DNA of 64,000 bases from Corynespora cassiicola (GCA_022059125.1 JAEUWY010000004.1:2666001-2730000); one strand, 5' to 3'. Numbered from the stretch's first letter, positions 31,228 through 42,917 are shown. Made by a program: numbers and translations. The notes: generated from the letters alone by a model not told the origin.

Positions 31228-32871
31228 ATGAGATCAAGTAGGATAATCTACAGACATGATCATATCAGATTTCTCCACCCAATATCAGCTGGTGCTGAGC
31301 AGCCAGTAATTTCTTCTCGGCCTTGTCTAATGGCTAGTAATATGACAGTCTGCAGGCGTAAGCGCAGCTATCTAGGTACCTCGTCTAGTTCCAAGAGACT
31401 GCGGCCCGAGCAAAGTATATCTTTCGAGAGCCTCCCCGCCGAGATTTATGAAGCCATCTTCTCTGAGCTTCCCATATCAGCCGTACTACATCTGTCCCTC
31501 GTATCACATACACTACTTCCACATGCAGAAAAGTTTCTTTACCGGCGCCTTTCTGTTTCCACATCATCCCGCCAGTCTGTGCGAAAGTTGCTCCGCACAC
31601 TTCTTCTTCATCCAAACCTGGCTGTGCTGGTGAGGGAAATGGATTATAATGTAAGCATCTGCTGCAATCAACACTCTGAGCAAGGTCGAAATTCTCGCAG
31701 TCTCTTCTATCCTAATTCGCGAAACAAAGGTCTGAATACTGAGAGGATTTCCGTAAGCGCTGGCGGCTTCTCAAATGGGGCTAGAAAAGCATACATCTCA
31801 CAGATCTGCTCGCTTTATCATCTAGACTATCCCAACCTCCAGCTTGAAGATGAGTTGAAAAGGGTTACGTGCGAAGCTCATCTTTGCGCTTTGGTCCGGT
31901 TGTTGTGTCCCAGGTTACAAGGCTTGGACATCAAATGCAATCCTATGACTTGGTCACATATCTTTACACCGTTCAATCCAGAAGCATTCCCCATGCTTGG
32001 TCTTCATAGTGTGTCCAGACTTACTGTCCAGAACACGGAGATACTCTTCGCAAACCAGGATGCCCACGCATTTTGGTCTGGTCTAGGATCCATATTTGCC
32101 TCGCCTTCTCTCCAAGGACTCCGGATCAGCAACCTTGAACTTGTCGACTCTTCCCCTCCGTCGGATTCCGATGTCCTATTCCCAAACGCATGTCTAGAAA
32201 CGCAATCAAACTTCACTTCACTGGTCTTCAAGGATTGTACCATTGCCGCTTCTTCCCTTCGCGCTCTGCTATCGTCGACTCAACTTCCGATCAAGCACAT
32301 CAGCATATCACTCCCCCATTTCTATCTCAACCAACATGCATCTTCCGTTGCCTTCTGCCCTTGGGCTGGCCTATCGTCAGCACTACAGCCTATCAGGAGT
32401 ACGCTTCAAGTTTTAGAGCTTCACGCGAGTGCACTGTGGTGGCATCATCAAGCTCTCTCGAAAAAGCACGCTTATGATCTCCTCGCTCCTATACCAAGCC
32501 TCAAGGATTTTAAGATGCTCAGAGCCCTGAAAGTTCCATTCAGAGCTATCATTAGCATTGATGATGATGACTGTGGGATTAGTGTTGCAGAGAGACTGCC
32601 AGATGATCTGGAAGAGATATGGTTCGCCGACGATGGCTTTCCAGCCGAGTTCAGTGTACTGTTTAAGAATTTGGGGTTTGTAAGGAGGATTTTTGAGGAT
32701 AAGCAGAAGGGACGCTTATCGAAACTGAAAAGAGTAGTTTTATTAGGCAGAGGATGGGATAATGAATGGGAGAATGGAGCTATCTGGAAAAGTGTTGGGG
32801 AAGAAGTCGGGATTGAGATTAAGATGGTCAAGCAGTTTAAAGACAGAAGATATTCGAAGGTGATTATCTAA
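31228..32871 (+). CDS. F-box protein
   Basis: From ATG 31228 the frame encodes 547 aa; later ATGs at 31330 or 31342 are possible starts. An F-box is clear at about residues 55-95 (ISFESLPAEIYEAIFSELPI, then LHLSLVSHTLLPHAEKFLYR), expected to bind Skp1 in an SCF ubiquitin ligase. The rest has Leu-rich, LRR-like spacing (LQGLDIKCNP, LQGLRISNLELVDS, LQVLELHASALW) without a canonical repeat. A good donor (GTAAGC at 31651) lies within the open frame, so a stopless in-frame intron after MDYN cannot be excluded. The substrate is unknown. About 300 bp of plain 3' sequence separates it from the next gene's stop. Confidence 0.85.
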   Translation: MRSSRIIYRHDHIRFLHPISAGAEQPVISSRPCLMASNMTVCRRKRSYLGTSSSSKRLRPEQSISFESLPAEIYEAIFSELPISAVLHLSLVSHTLLPHAEKFLYRRLSVSTSSRQSVRKLLRTLLLHPNLAVLVREMDYNVSICCNQHSEQGRNSRSLFYPNSRNKGLNTERISVSAGGFSNGARKAYISQICSLYHLDYPNLQLEDELKRVTCEAHLCALVRLLCPRLQGLDIKCNPMTWSHIFTPFNPEAFPMLGLHSVSRLTVQNTEILFANQDAHAFWSGLGSIFASPSLQGLRISNLELVDSSPPSDSDVLFPNACLETQSNFTSLVFKDCTIAASSLRALLSSTQLPIKHISISLPHFYLNQHASSVAFCPWAGLSSALQPIRSTLQVLELHASALWWHHQALSKKHAYDLLAPIPSLKDFKMLRALKVPFRAIISIDDDDCGISVAERLPDDLEEIWFADDGFPAEFSVLFKNLGFVRRIFEDKQKGRLSKLKRVVLLGRGWDNEWENGAIWKSVGEEVGIEIKMVKQFKDRRYSKVII

Positions 32872-33171
32872 TGGGCTTGAACATTATATTGATAGAACTA
32901 GCAGAATATGCCTGAATGTAGTGCGTAGACTTAGTCTCTAGGTCGGTCATCATTACAAATGCAATAAAAGTAAAAGTTCTCAGCATACTGGCTGGGTCGC
33001 AATTTGTTTGAGTTGGTCACAACTAGTTGTACGCAGTGTATCTAAATTGAATTTACCCCCTACATATATACTCCTGGCTTAGTGTTTCTGGTCTGGCTTG
33101 TTCGACACTCGACCATCCCGAAACTCATTCTACTTCTCAGCAATAAAGACCCAATGATCTTCCTCCCCCAC

Positions 33172-33672
33172 CTAACTTTCCACCATTGCCAAATCACCAT
33201 TCTGCTGCTTCCCGACAGGCCTTATGATATCCCAGTGCCGCATCAACAGTACATATCCGCCCTCAGACCCCTCTTTCACTCTGAACTCTTCCCAAGTCTT
33301 GAGGTTTGAGGCAGAGCAGACTAGATTCCACTTCGAGTTTTGACCCAGCAACTTTCCCGCCGCGAGGTTCCTGAATCCAAACCATCCATCATTTCCTTTT
33401 ATACAGGCCCAATGTTGGGCAGAGCCTGGACTTCCCATTTCTGCAAGGGTGACATTGCCTGACACCAGAGCCATGACATCCCCATTAGAAATGGATTCGA
33501 TGATGTAAGTCTTGCCAGGAGATGGCTCCATATTTGCCGAGGTTCCGGAAAAGCTGGTTGAAGCTTGTGAAGATGGTGGAGTGTAGACGGGCGGCTCGTC
33601 GGTGTTGGTATCAGTGTCTGTGTCTGTTGTCCAGGCCTTGGATATGGTGTGATACTGCTCTCTATGTGGCAT
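33172..33672 (-). CDS. Beta-trefoil-like small protein
   Basis: A single exon of 166 aa. After a Thr/Asp-rich polar N-terminus of about 50 residues the pattern GKTYIIESISNGDVMALVSG, then QHWACIKGNDGWFGFRN and GGYVLLMRHWDIIRPVGKQ, alternates short strands with W/G turns. This resembles the fascin-like or ricin-type beta-trefoil proteins widespread in ascomycetes, ending with a LAMVES tail. There is no signal peptide. Function unknown; actin or carbohydrate binding would be family-level speculation. Confidence 0.8.
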   Translation of the reverse strand: MPHREQYHTISKAWTTDTDTDTNTDEPPVYTPPSSQASTSFSGTSANMEPSPGKTYIIESISNGDVMALVSGNVTLAEMGSPGSAQHWACIKGNDGWFGFRNLAAGKLLGQNSKWNLVCSASNLKTWEEFRVKEGSEGGYVLLMRHWDIIRPVGKQQNGDLAMVES

Positions 33673-34517
33673 GGTGAATGCAAAGATGAATCTTGGAGGC
33701 GCTGCACGAGCTCAACCGTGAATGATTTGTGCAACATGTGGCTTCTAGACTTCGATGTTCTTAGAGGAACACTTTGAGCAAGTTGTACGATGATGAGCCG
33801 CGGACTTCAGATCGTCAGTACCGTAGCCAAGAAGGGTCCAAAATTTCAAATTCCTAATGAAATTTCGGCTTGCACAGGATCATTTTATGCTGATAATGAA
33901 TTATAGAAAATGAGATGGATTTTGCGCAGTGCGGGGTTTTCTTTGTGTGCTCCGGCAGTGTAACGCTGCGCCCACATGTTTACATAAGGTAAATTAGGGG
34001 CTAGCTTGAAAGGAAACAGGTCTAGCTTTAGTTCTGGGCTATAAAATCATACCACCGAACAATGAATTTATCTTTGAAATACATCAAAGACCAGTCTTGC
34101 TAATCATCTAGTGATATTAGTCCACCAGCAGATCTGATGCTCAAATGATGTAAAAATCTACCCCATATTGGTGCCCTGGGTATTTTTGAGGTCAACGGCG
34201 GCAAACAGCAACATCCTTATTAACAATATCATCGTATTTGAACTTTGCGCTCTAGAATATATATACAAACTTTAGCGTTTGATTTTGGTAAAGATAACAG
34301 ATAAACCACTATAAACAAGATAACAAATCAACGTGTTGGGGGAACTCATGAGGATCGCTCTCGTGCAATTTAACTCATTTTCAAACACAAATTGTAGATG
34401 ATCAATTCTTGTTACAAGTAATTTAATTGCACTGTCGTAGGATGTCTCCCAAAGAGTTACCTAGCCCCCGTGCTAAGGTCAATTTGTCCTAGTGACTTGA
34501 ACTCTTCCATCTTCTCC
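33673..34517. other. AT-rich intergenic region
   Basis: About 845 bp, AT-rich (TATATATAC near 34257, many TAAT runs). No ORF or motif is supported. Confidence 0.5.
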
Positions 34518-35183
34518 TTACTCGATAGTCAAATTTCGGATTATATCCGAAATCATCATTCCCACCTCATCGCTTTGAATCATTTTGACATCAATACGCT
34601 CAAGATTCCGAGATAGTATTTCCGCTGTAATGTCTCTACCTGTACCTTTCACCTTCTGCTTCTTCGAAATCCCATACAAAGTTGAGTGTTTTCCTTTTCC
34701 TGGCCGCTTCCTTGGCTTAAAATCCGGAACACGATTGTCTTCTCCCAAAAACCATCCATCTTCCTGAGCTTCCGGGAATTCATTGAAGTATTGAAGTCGG
34801 GGATCAAGCTTGGGGGCTTCTTCACAGCGCCTACCGTAGGCACGAACACGCTGACTTAGAAGTTGTTGGCCAAGTTGATGGTAAGCTTCAGCTGGCAAAC
34901 TGATGTTTTTAGAGCCCTTCATGCCTGAGGTATCCATGGCGTCAATCATTTCCATGTCACCACCGTCATCGGAAGGGTTTTCAACCACCAAGTTTCGGAG
35001 TGCTATCTCGACACGGACTTCGTTTGCCAAACAAGGTGGACATATGAAGACTGGATAGTTGACAGGATAAGTGCAATTGGAACCACATGGCTCTGGGTAT
35101 TCTGTCCTGATACGATGGCCACATTCAAGATCGTGGTAGCAGCCCGATGAACAGGGACTGTGGGTTTCTGTGAATTCTGTCAT
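34518..35183 (-). CDS. Hypothetical protein with Cys-rich N-terminus
   Basis: A single exon of 221 aa. The N-terminal 55 residues hold eight cysteines and two histidines: CSSGCYHDLECGHRI, then PCGSNC and CPPCLAN. That suggests a small zinc-binding module (inference). The middle is helical and charged; residues about 155-185 are basic with a likely nuclear signal (PRKRPGKGKH, SKKQKVKG). I do not recognise a named family. No membrane segment or signal peptide is seen. Confidence 0.7.
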   Translation of the reverse strand: MTEFTETHSPCSSGCYHDLECGHRIRTEYPEPCGSNCTYPVNYPVFICPPCLANEVRVEIALRNLVVENPSDDGGDMEMIDAMDTSGMKGSKNISLPAEAYHQLGQQLLSQRVRAYGRRCEEAPKLDPRLQYFNEFPEAQEDGWFLGEDNRVPDFKPRKRPGKGKHSTLYGISKKQKVKGTGRDITAEILSRNLERIDVKMIQSDEVGMMISDIIRNLTIE

Positions 35184-37073
35184 ATCTTGATGGTGAACTT
35201 GAAAGAGCGGTTTAATCGACTTGTTTGTTGAGTTTCTTATAATTTACAAAGAGTAGGATCACGCCTCAAACCTATATATCACGGAACCTACCTAGCAAAC
35301 AAGCTGTTTTTCACAAGGTGGCGCTCAGCCATTTCCCGATGTTTAATTTATGTTGGCTAAGTGATGACGCTATTATCTTCAGTGGAAACAAGCAGGTAAA
35401 TCTGGTGATTTTTATCTGGCTTAATAATCTGTTCCAGAGGTTCTGGTTGTGAAATATCTCACAGGATATCAACGAATTCCTGCTCGTGTGAAAGCGGCTA
35501 TGGATGACAAGCCACCGTGCCAAGAATCACACTTTGGATGTAGAATTTTGAGAAAATACTTCAACAGGGATGCATTTGGCTCACTGAAATAACCTGTCTC
35601 CATATTTCTTTTGTCCCGATGCATAAATCCCTCTGGATTCGGACAACCTCAAATGCCGCGTGTTCGCCTAAATCCCTGGGTAGTCATCTATCCCAAGAAG
35701 AAGTGCCCTACCTCAGACGGGGCCCAATATGTTCGAAGGCATTGAGCCTTGTGAGAATGACTACAATACCCTACCTGAGACAGAGCCGAATATGTCCGAA
35801 GATATTGAGGCATTTGAGAATGACGGAGTCATTTCGGTAGAGCCGAAAAGCGATGGTGAAGCTGAGTATGATCATCCCAAGGGTATGAATAAGATTGGGC
35901 AGTCGCATAACTAGGATCTCGAGAATAATGAATGTTAGATCATGCATGGGAAGAATGTCGTGCAGAAACCTGCAGTCTTTTGTAATCATCCCATGATATA
36001 AACAGTATGAATCATGTGAAATTAATAATTTCAATAGTAGTATTTCAATAATGACCTCAAGGTTTTTTCCTCAGTTATTAGTTTTCTGCAAGGTGCGGAG
36101 ACGAAAAAGGGAAGAGGAAGTATGATGAAAGTTAGAAAGCGGAGTTTAAGGAGGGTAGGGGACAGTTTTCGGGCAAAGTCCCTCTAATTTGAGAATTTAT
36201 CCGAATCATGGTGGGAAAACGGGCTGTTGGTCATCGCTTGATAGCACATAGACTGTCCATGAGTTGATGATGACTCCGACCAAGAGGGGTCAATCTTTGA
36301 GGGCCGTCGATTAGTACTAGACTTTGTTGATTACAGCTGTTCGACTCAGTGTGAATACTTTCTTTATTATAATCCTTACGTTTAGTAATTTGTGGAGTTC
36401 GTAGTCCCCCCAAAAGAATCATCTACGACTGCGCCATATCATTGAGCGGCGAAGCTGCCGCCGGGGCAGGCTGAGTCAGTGGAGCTTGGCCTTGCAGCAG
36501 CCGACAGTGGAGAAGAATTCGAAACCCCACTGTGGCCCATTACGCGGGGGCTTGGCCCTTGCGCTTGACTTGTCCATGTCGCAACTCTCTGAAATATTTG
36601 TTAATCATCATCCATTCTGAGTAAGCTGTACTATCCAACCGGTTATTTTAGTTGTGCAGGACGTGCACGAGGCTAATTTAGAACATTTTCCTATTAGGGT
36701 TACCTTGCTACGAGTCCGGTAAAGTGCTTTTTTCACAGTCTGCAGCCTCGGCGCAAGGCTGGAAGCTGGAAGGTATTCGAGAGGATATACAGAGGTAGGC
36801 CTGTTCTCGACTCCTCTCTTGAGCTTGTGTTCTCATATCTTTCATGTGAATTTCCTCGGCGTTGTTTAGCAATACTCCCACCACGATAGATGATCTCGAG
36901 TGCGAGACTTGGACGCTGTGTGAGCGAGTCTAGAAATACGACTAGCAACTTGAGTCTCTTGCATATGCAAAGTATACACTACTAGACACAAGTCGCATGT
37001 CTAGCTTATCGAAACCATTTAACGAATTGTGTTGGCACCGAACATTTGCCTGAATAGGCAGTTGTCAGCAACC
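35184..37073. other. Intergenic with a degenerate two-unit repeat ORF
   Basis: About 1.9 kb, mostly AT-rich. A plus-strand frame open from after TAG near 35684 to the stop at 35914 (about 75 codons) holds two imperfect copies of a ~22-residue unit: SALPQTGPNMFEGIEPCEND and NTLPETEPNMSEDIEAFEND. The copies also match at the DNA level (about 35704-35830). It has no good start and may be an exon or remnant. Nothing else is supported. Confidence 0.4.
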
Positions 37074-39208
37074 ATGGCCAACGTAACCTCCTATACCTTT
37101 GTCACGCATAGAGGAGCACGCCCAGAGAAATCTGAATTGGTCAAGTCTCATGTTATGCGAGAGTTTCAAAGGCGGAGACGAGAGGCCAAGAAGGGACGTG
37201 ATAGTATGTGCGAAAGCGTGGTTCCCGGGTGCCGAGGGCTAACTTGTGCAGATGCTGCATTGAGTGGTGCACGATCATCCTCCGTCGGCGGCACGCCCCA
37301 ACGAGCCACACAAAATCAGGAGATATCTATACAGTTGCATGAAGACTCGTATGGTGGTATTACATCAGAGAGACTGTCGGCGTTAACGTCCTACCCAACC
37401 TTTTTTCCTAGTACTTCGTTGTCTCCGCAGTCATCTTCCCATTCATCATGGAAGGATAATCCCGAAGCTACTGATAAAACAGTGTCATGGGCTGGATCTC
37501 AAGATGTCATCATGTCGGACGCTCTGGTCAAAGAAGTGCAAAGCTGGCCACCTGACCTTGCATGTTACTCGGAGATGGAGACCAATTTTTATGCATTTTT
37601 CGGCCGAACCAGATGCAAAAGCTCCTACTCATTAGCCGAACACGACAGATTGCCTGCGCCGAACTTGACAAGGCAACCACCCCTGGCAGCCTTCGAAGAC
37701 GAGGATGGTGTGTGTGGGTCGGCATATCTGTCTCGGCTCTTGTATAGCAGGGTTGCTGATCTGGTGTCACACTGTACGATGCCCCAAATCCCTGCATGAT
37801 GATCGTTCAAAAGGTTTTTGTGCTATTGAGGCTGCTTCGATCAGCAATGAATTCTCATCTTCCTGGATTTTGTGCTGATAGCCGCTGCAGATACGTCATC
37901 TTTATATGTAGAAAGGGAAGGCCTCCCATCGGTGAACCCGGTGCGTTACTGGGAGAAGGCGACCCTATCTAGCTCCAAAATTTTGCTCGCTACCGCACTT
38001 TTCTATAGTGCGTATCGTGACGTAGTCCGGGGTGAAACGGCGGGTACGGACCATCATTTTTTCAAAGACAGAGTCTTCCACTTGATCAATAAATCATTAC
38101 AGGACGAAAGGGCAGCCGTGAGCGACAATAATATTGCAGCCGTCATATCCTTGTGCATGTATGAAGTAAGTTCGGCCCTGGAAACAGACTGACGTTATTC
38201 AGTTACTGATTGATAATAGAACGTGCGAGGATCTGAGTTTATTGAGATCCATATAAAAGGTCTACGAAAAATGATTGATGTTCGAGGAGGAATCAACAGC
38301 CTACCTTCTGACAAGGGCCAATATCTGGGGGAGATGGCACTGCAGTAACATTGGCTCTTTGCGCGGCTAAAGTTAGCAAACTGATCATGTTCAGGCAAGA
38401 CATCATCCACGCCGTGTGCTCCAACAAACCTCCCATGATGTTTGATATATGCGATCCAACTTTGCGCGATCTCTGCATGAACAGGTTGGAAAACTGGTAC
38501 CCACAATCGCCACTTCGAGTAATGAACGATGGTGGCTTCACCAGAATCGACGTTGAACTCCAAGGATCGTTCGAAATCTTGAGGGATGCATTCCAACTTT
38601 TCGAGATGCTGTGCGTCGAAGTCTATGATGAACAGACGGGCGTAGATCAAGCAGAGGCCTTTGGAGCGCACCGCAACATGGCATGGGCAAAGATGGTTCG
38701 AGAAGAAGAGAGTATGAACGAGGATATATTGTCAAGCCCAAGGAGTAAGGCTGAAGGGGCCATTGTCCTGGCAGCGAAGATCCACTTTCGAGCTGTTGTG
38801 ATGCGCACCCCCCACCATGAGGTAGCCAATGTTCGGGACATGAAAAAGCTGGAGGGGTTGTTGCGGGGCATCGATTTGGGGTTTTGGAAGATAGCTCACT
38901 ATGTCTATCTTTGGATGTGAGTAGGCATGAAGGCAAGCCCACAGCTGTGCTGACTATTAGCAGACTTCTGACGGGCGGCGCGGCGTCGCACGGGCACGCC
39001 GAATGCCGCCCATACTTTGTGAGTGAAATCATGAGACTGGGACTCGGCGTCGGGTTGTTCGATTGGACAAGCTATAGACGTCAGTTGCCTGAGAAACAAG
39101 GGCGGGCAAGTCCAGATAGCTGACATGACTCCAGAAACACTGGGCAACTTTCTATGGTTGCAACACTTCCTCCGGAAGCAGACGGGCTGGGACAGGGCTG
39201 GCGAATGA
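37074..39208 (+). CDS. Fungal-specific transcription-factor-domain protein, structure unresolved (possible pseudogene)
   Basis: ATG 37074 has a strong context (ACCATGG). The N-terminus (YTFVTHRGARPEKSELVKSH, then VMREFQRRRREAKKGRD) fits the Zn-cluster-less fungal TF group that starts with a conserved SHVM basic stretch. Later blocks fit the fungal TF domain: VFHLINKSLQDERAAVSDNN, IHIKGLRKMIDVRGGIN, FRQDIIHAVCSNKPPMMF. Splicing 38918/38970 and again after SYRR gives the tail LGNFLWLQHFLRKQTGWDRA and a stop at 39206-39208. Two joins fail: the first block runs to a stop at 37797-37799 with no obvious donor, and at about 38335-38350 the frame must shift (MALQ-stop versus TLALCAAKVSKL) unless a 32-nt intron is used. 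It is either broken or spliced unusually. Confidence 0.65.
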
Positions 39209-39614
39209 AAAGGCCCCACCGAGAACGTGGGGCTTATCGATAAGACATGCGCCATATGGTCATGATCGACAAGCGATGGAAGATGGCCGTCATAGCCTTC
39301 CGTGCCGCTGGGCTGGAACAAGGCAGTATCGTGGCTCGAAAGGTTTCCGGCACCGTGTGGATACACAGCTAGCTAGTGGCACTTGATAAGAGCGACATCT
39401 CGGGAGGAGAGCTTGGGCAGATGCGCAGAGACGGAGCCGCTGTTCCCTCCGAGAAGCTTCCCCGCGTGGAGGGCTTGACAATACCCAGACAGTTAGCATC
39501 TTGGCTGGCTCCTAGCAGAACAGCCTCTTCACCGCTGTCACTGCATCTCCAGCGCCCTCATTCTTCATTCCTCATTCCATCCCCCCCAAAGCCAGAATAC
39601 TCGACGTTGCCATC
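39209..39614. other. Promoter region of the CDF transporter gene
   Basis: About 400 bp. The last 100 bp is C/T-rich (CTCATTCTTCATTCC-type) as in fungal leaders. A minus-strand ORF over this part is not supported. Confidence 0.5.
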
Positions 39615-41107
39615 ATGAACCACTCAGAGCCCGATCTGCACCGGGCTATCTCAATGCGACCCAGCCCGTTTCACAACCATCCTGCGCGCTCCGAACGCAC
39701 TGCAAGCCCCCACCCGGCCGCGTGCGAGACCGCCATTGGGAAGTTTGACGGGACTAGCACCGCAGTCGAGACTACCGCCGCGACCGACGACCCTATTGCT
39801 CGCCATGTACCAGCCTCCGTCCGCCATGGCGATGGCGACAGCGGTGACGTCGAGCGTCAGTCGCTGCCACAATACACCGAGGACAACGACCCATACCGTC
39901 TGGCCGCCGCACTGAAGGGCGAGAATGAACTTGCGCAGATACGCGCCAACTCTTCGAGGAAACGCGATGGCTGCGGGCCCATTGCCCTGAACAAGAAGGC
40001 CCACAAGGCGAAGAAGCTGGAGGAATTCTACGAGTCGCAGAACCAGAACATAGAGCGCTTACTCAAGCCCGTCGACGACCACCGCCGCGACGCCAAGGAG
40101 GAGGAGGGCGCAAACCATCTCAAGTACCGCATCGCCGTTGTGGGCAGCTTTGTTGCCAACGTCATCTTGGCCATCCTTCAGCTCTATGCCGCCGCGTCGT
40201 CTGGATCCTTGTCGTTGTTCACCACCATGGCCGACTCCCTCTTTGATCCCCTGTCCAATCTTACTCTGATCCTGTGCGCTCGTGCCGTCAAGCGCGTCGA
40301 CGCCCGCAAGTTCCCATCAGGAAAAGCTCGAATTGAGACGGCAGGGAATATCTTCTTCTGCTTCTTAATGATCACCGTTTCCATTGTAATCATCGTCGAG
40401 TCCATCCGCACCGTTGCCGAGCATGATGGCGCAGAGACTAACGATTTCTACCTCCCCTCGGTCATCGCCGTGGCCATTGCCTTTGCTACCAAATTCTCCT
40501 TGTTTCTGTACTGTTGGGCTCTTCGCAACAAATATTCGCAGGTCCGCATTCTGTGGGAGGACCACAGGAACGATCTTTTCATCAACGGCTTTGGTGTCTT
40601 GACGTCCGTTGGAGGCGCGAAGCTTAAATGGTGGATTGGTATGTGCCTTGTACTTTAGATCCCAAAGAAGCCTACTAAACTGTAGTACAGACCCCATGGG
40701 AGCCCTTATTCTCTCTACCCTCATCATCTTCCTCTGGTCTCGCACAGGCTATTCCGAGTTTCAATTGCTCATTGGTGTCACAGCGGATACGCCTACACTT
40801 CAACTAATCACATATATATGTGAGTCGTCCAGGTCTGTCACCAGAAATATCGCTAATTTGGCCAGCCATGACGCACTCCCCTTTCATCAAGCAAATCGAC
40901 ACCGTTCGAGCTTATCATTCCGGTCCGCGTCTTATTGTCGAGGTAGACATCGTCATGGATCCTGACGAGACCCTTCGCGCGACTCATGACGTGGCCGAAG
41001 AGCTACAAATCAAGTTGGAGAGTCTCCCTGATGTGGAGCGTGCCTATGTCCACGTCGACTATGAGACGGATCATGCACCCGAACACTTCCTCAAAAAAGA
41101 GCTCTAG
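39615..41107 (+). CDS. Cation diffusion facilitator, Mn2+-type
   Basis: Three exons (39615-40638, 40691-40819, 40866-41107) give 464 aa; junctions read WWIDPMGAL and ITYISMTHSP. A polar N-terminus of about 170 residues precedes six membrane spans. TM2 carries ADSLFDPLSN and TM5 carries EDHRNDLFINGFG; both contain a DxxxD metal site, the signature of manganese-selective CDFs (zinc members have HxxxD). The C-terminal domain (THSPFIKQIDTVRAYHSGPR, then VEVDIVMDPDETLRATHDVA) is the usual ferredoxin-like dimer domain. It should export Mn2+ (or Fe2+) from the cytosol into vacuole, Golgi or medium as a proton antiporter. Confidence 0.95.
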
Positions 41108-41774
41108 AATATGGCATGATTGGCGGGACAATTATACCACCTCACGACAACATGAGACGCGGCTCGGATCTTACCACCGAGATCTCGTCTATCGAGCGAG
41201 CCGCGCTTGTTGACATGGATGCCTGAAACTGCCTGATGACTGATGATTCTGGTTTCGCGGTACCTTAAGCGCCTTTTGCTGCTCCACGTTTCCCCTTTTC
41301 GGAACTGCAGCATGTCTGGGCCAGTACATTATCACCACCGTGTCGTAATTCTCCGATATGTCCTGTACATTCTCTGCTGCTTCTTCTTTTGGATGCATGT
41401 AAAAGCATTTGTGCTCTCATAGTATCAAGTGTGACCGAGCAATCCATTCGGTCAAGTTGGCCCAGAGATCAATTACGTACTGCACCCCACGCAAAAGATC
41501 CTGCGCCATCCTATTTGGGCAGGGTATTTTGGGCAGTCGCACGTGAACTTGATCGACCAACGACAGCCGATGACAGGTCACCCTCCTTCCCGCTTGCCGA
41601 GTTAGATGATTGGAAGATCTCCACGCATGGCATTTGTGACTGACATGTTATCGGTGTTGTTCCTGGCGCCATGTTCTTGGTTTCTCCTCATTTACAACAC
41701 CGTGGACCCCGAGTCATTTTATATGTTCAAGTCTGCACACTGTACTTTGTTGTACACTTTATTAGTTATCAACA
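41108..41774. other. Intergenic, same-strand genes
   Basis: About 670 bp between the CDF stop and the kinase ATG. ORFs here have no motifs. Confidence 0.5.
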
Positions 41775-42917
41775 ATGTCCCCGAATCTTCCGACCACGTT
41801 CTGGGCGCGCATGGAGCTAGATGAGCAGTACCATGATCTATGCTTGAAGGCTGTAAATGACATCTTCCCAGGGCATGCGATCAAAGAATTATCAGGTCAG
41901 GGTTATTGTAGCTTCACACTAGAGGTGTCCCAAGAAGAGGGTTCTCGTACTTCCAGTGAAGACTTGGCCGACAGCGCTTCAGACAAGTCTAGCAACAGTC
42001 CTAGTCCCAGCCCGACATGTACCTCCTCGATTGTCCAGATACGCCCCTACCAGCATTATCTGGATATTCATGTTGCGCAAGCAGCTACCACCGTATACTC
42101 CCCGTATGCGCCGAGGATAAGCACGCTCAACATGCGACTTCCCGGACGCCTCATGGCTTTCGAAATGGAACGCCTACCCGGGATCCCTTATTCCCTTTCT
42201 CAGCCGCGCTCGGATAGCTTAAGTCCCGATATCCAGAAGAGACAAGTCAACCTGATAAGATCCTTTGCATCTTTCATCGCGTGCTCCTGGCCCAACCCAC
42301 TCCGAAACAAGCACTCGTCCCGCAGCACAAGAGCCGACTCTCCCATGAGCGACGTCACTGACCTCCTGAGCGAATGCACCGGCAAAGTGGGCAGAGACAT
42401 CACGCTTAAGCTACAGCGGCTCTCTAATGAGCTTGCGGACCGCCGGTTGCGAGCCAGAGCGCAAGAGACGCTCCACGCCCTCCTCAGAATCAGGGACTAC
42501 CCTGTCAGCGTCTGTCACGGGGACCTGATCCCGACCAACATGCTCGTGGATCCCGCCACTTGGGCCATCACCGGCGTCGTCGACTGGGCAGAGGCAGAGT
42601 ACCTACCGTTTGGGACCTGCTTGTACGGATTGGAGCATCTGTTGGGTTACCTCGACACCACGGACCGGGCTGGGGAGAAGAGATGGAGGTATTACGATAA
42701 TGCAGGCACGCTGCGGCAGTTGTTTTGGACGAGCTTGATCGACCAGGTTCCCGAACTGAGGGAAAGGATTCAGAGCATTATGCTGATGCGGGATGTGGGG
42801 GTCTTGCTCTGGTATGGATATGCGTGGGATGAAGGGCGGATCGATAGAGTCGTTTGGGATGGTAGAGACGATGACGAGATGGAGTGCTTACGCGTGTTCC
42901 TCGGGGTGCCTAGATGA
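41775..42917 (+). CDS. Aminoglycoside-phosphotransferase-fold (APH) kinase
   Basis: A single exon of 380 aa. The catalytic loop is SVCHGDLIPTNMLVD (His-Gly-Asp with the metal-binding Asn five residues on), followed by the DFG-like VVDWAEAEYLPFG. An upstream Ser-rich insertion (SSNSPSPSPTCTSS) lies in the N-lobe, where the Gly-rich and Lys motifs are not obvious. Fungal APH proteins are abundant and mostly unassigned; substrates include choline, fructosamine and hydroxylated small molecules. Nothing in the neighbourhood narrows it. Antibiotic resistance should not be inferred. Confidence 0.9.
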   Translation: MSPNLPTTFWARMELDEQYHDLCLKAVNDIFPGHAIKELSGQGYCSFTLEVSQEEGSRTSSEDLADSASDKSSNSPSPSPTCTSSIVQIRPYQHYLDIHVAQAATTVYSPYAPRISTLNMRLPGRLMAFEMERLPGIPYSLSQPRSDSLSPDIQKRQVNLIRSFASFIACSWPNPLRNKHSSRSTRADSPMSDVTDLLSECTGKVGRDITLKLQRLSNELADRRLRARAQETLHALLRIRDYPVSVCHGDLIPTNMLVDPATWAITGVVDWAEAEYLPFGTCLYGLEHLLGYLDTTDRAGEKRWRYYDNAGTLRQLFWTSLIDQVPELRERIQSIMLMRDVGVLLWYGYAWDEGRIDRVVWDGRDDDEMECLRVFLGVPR

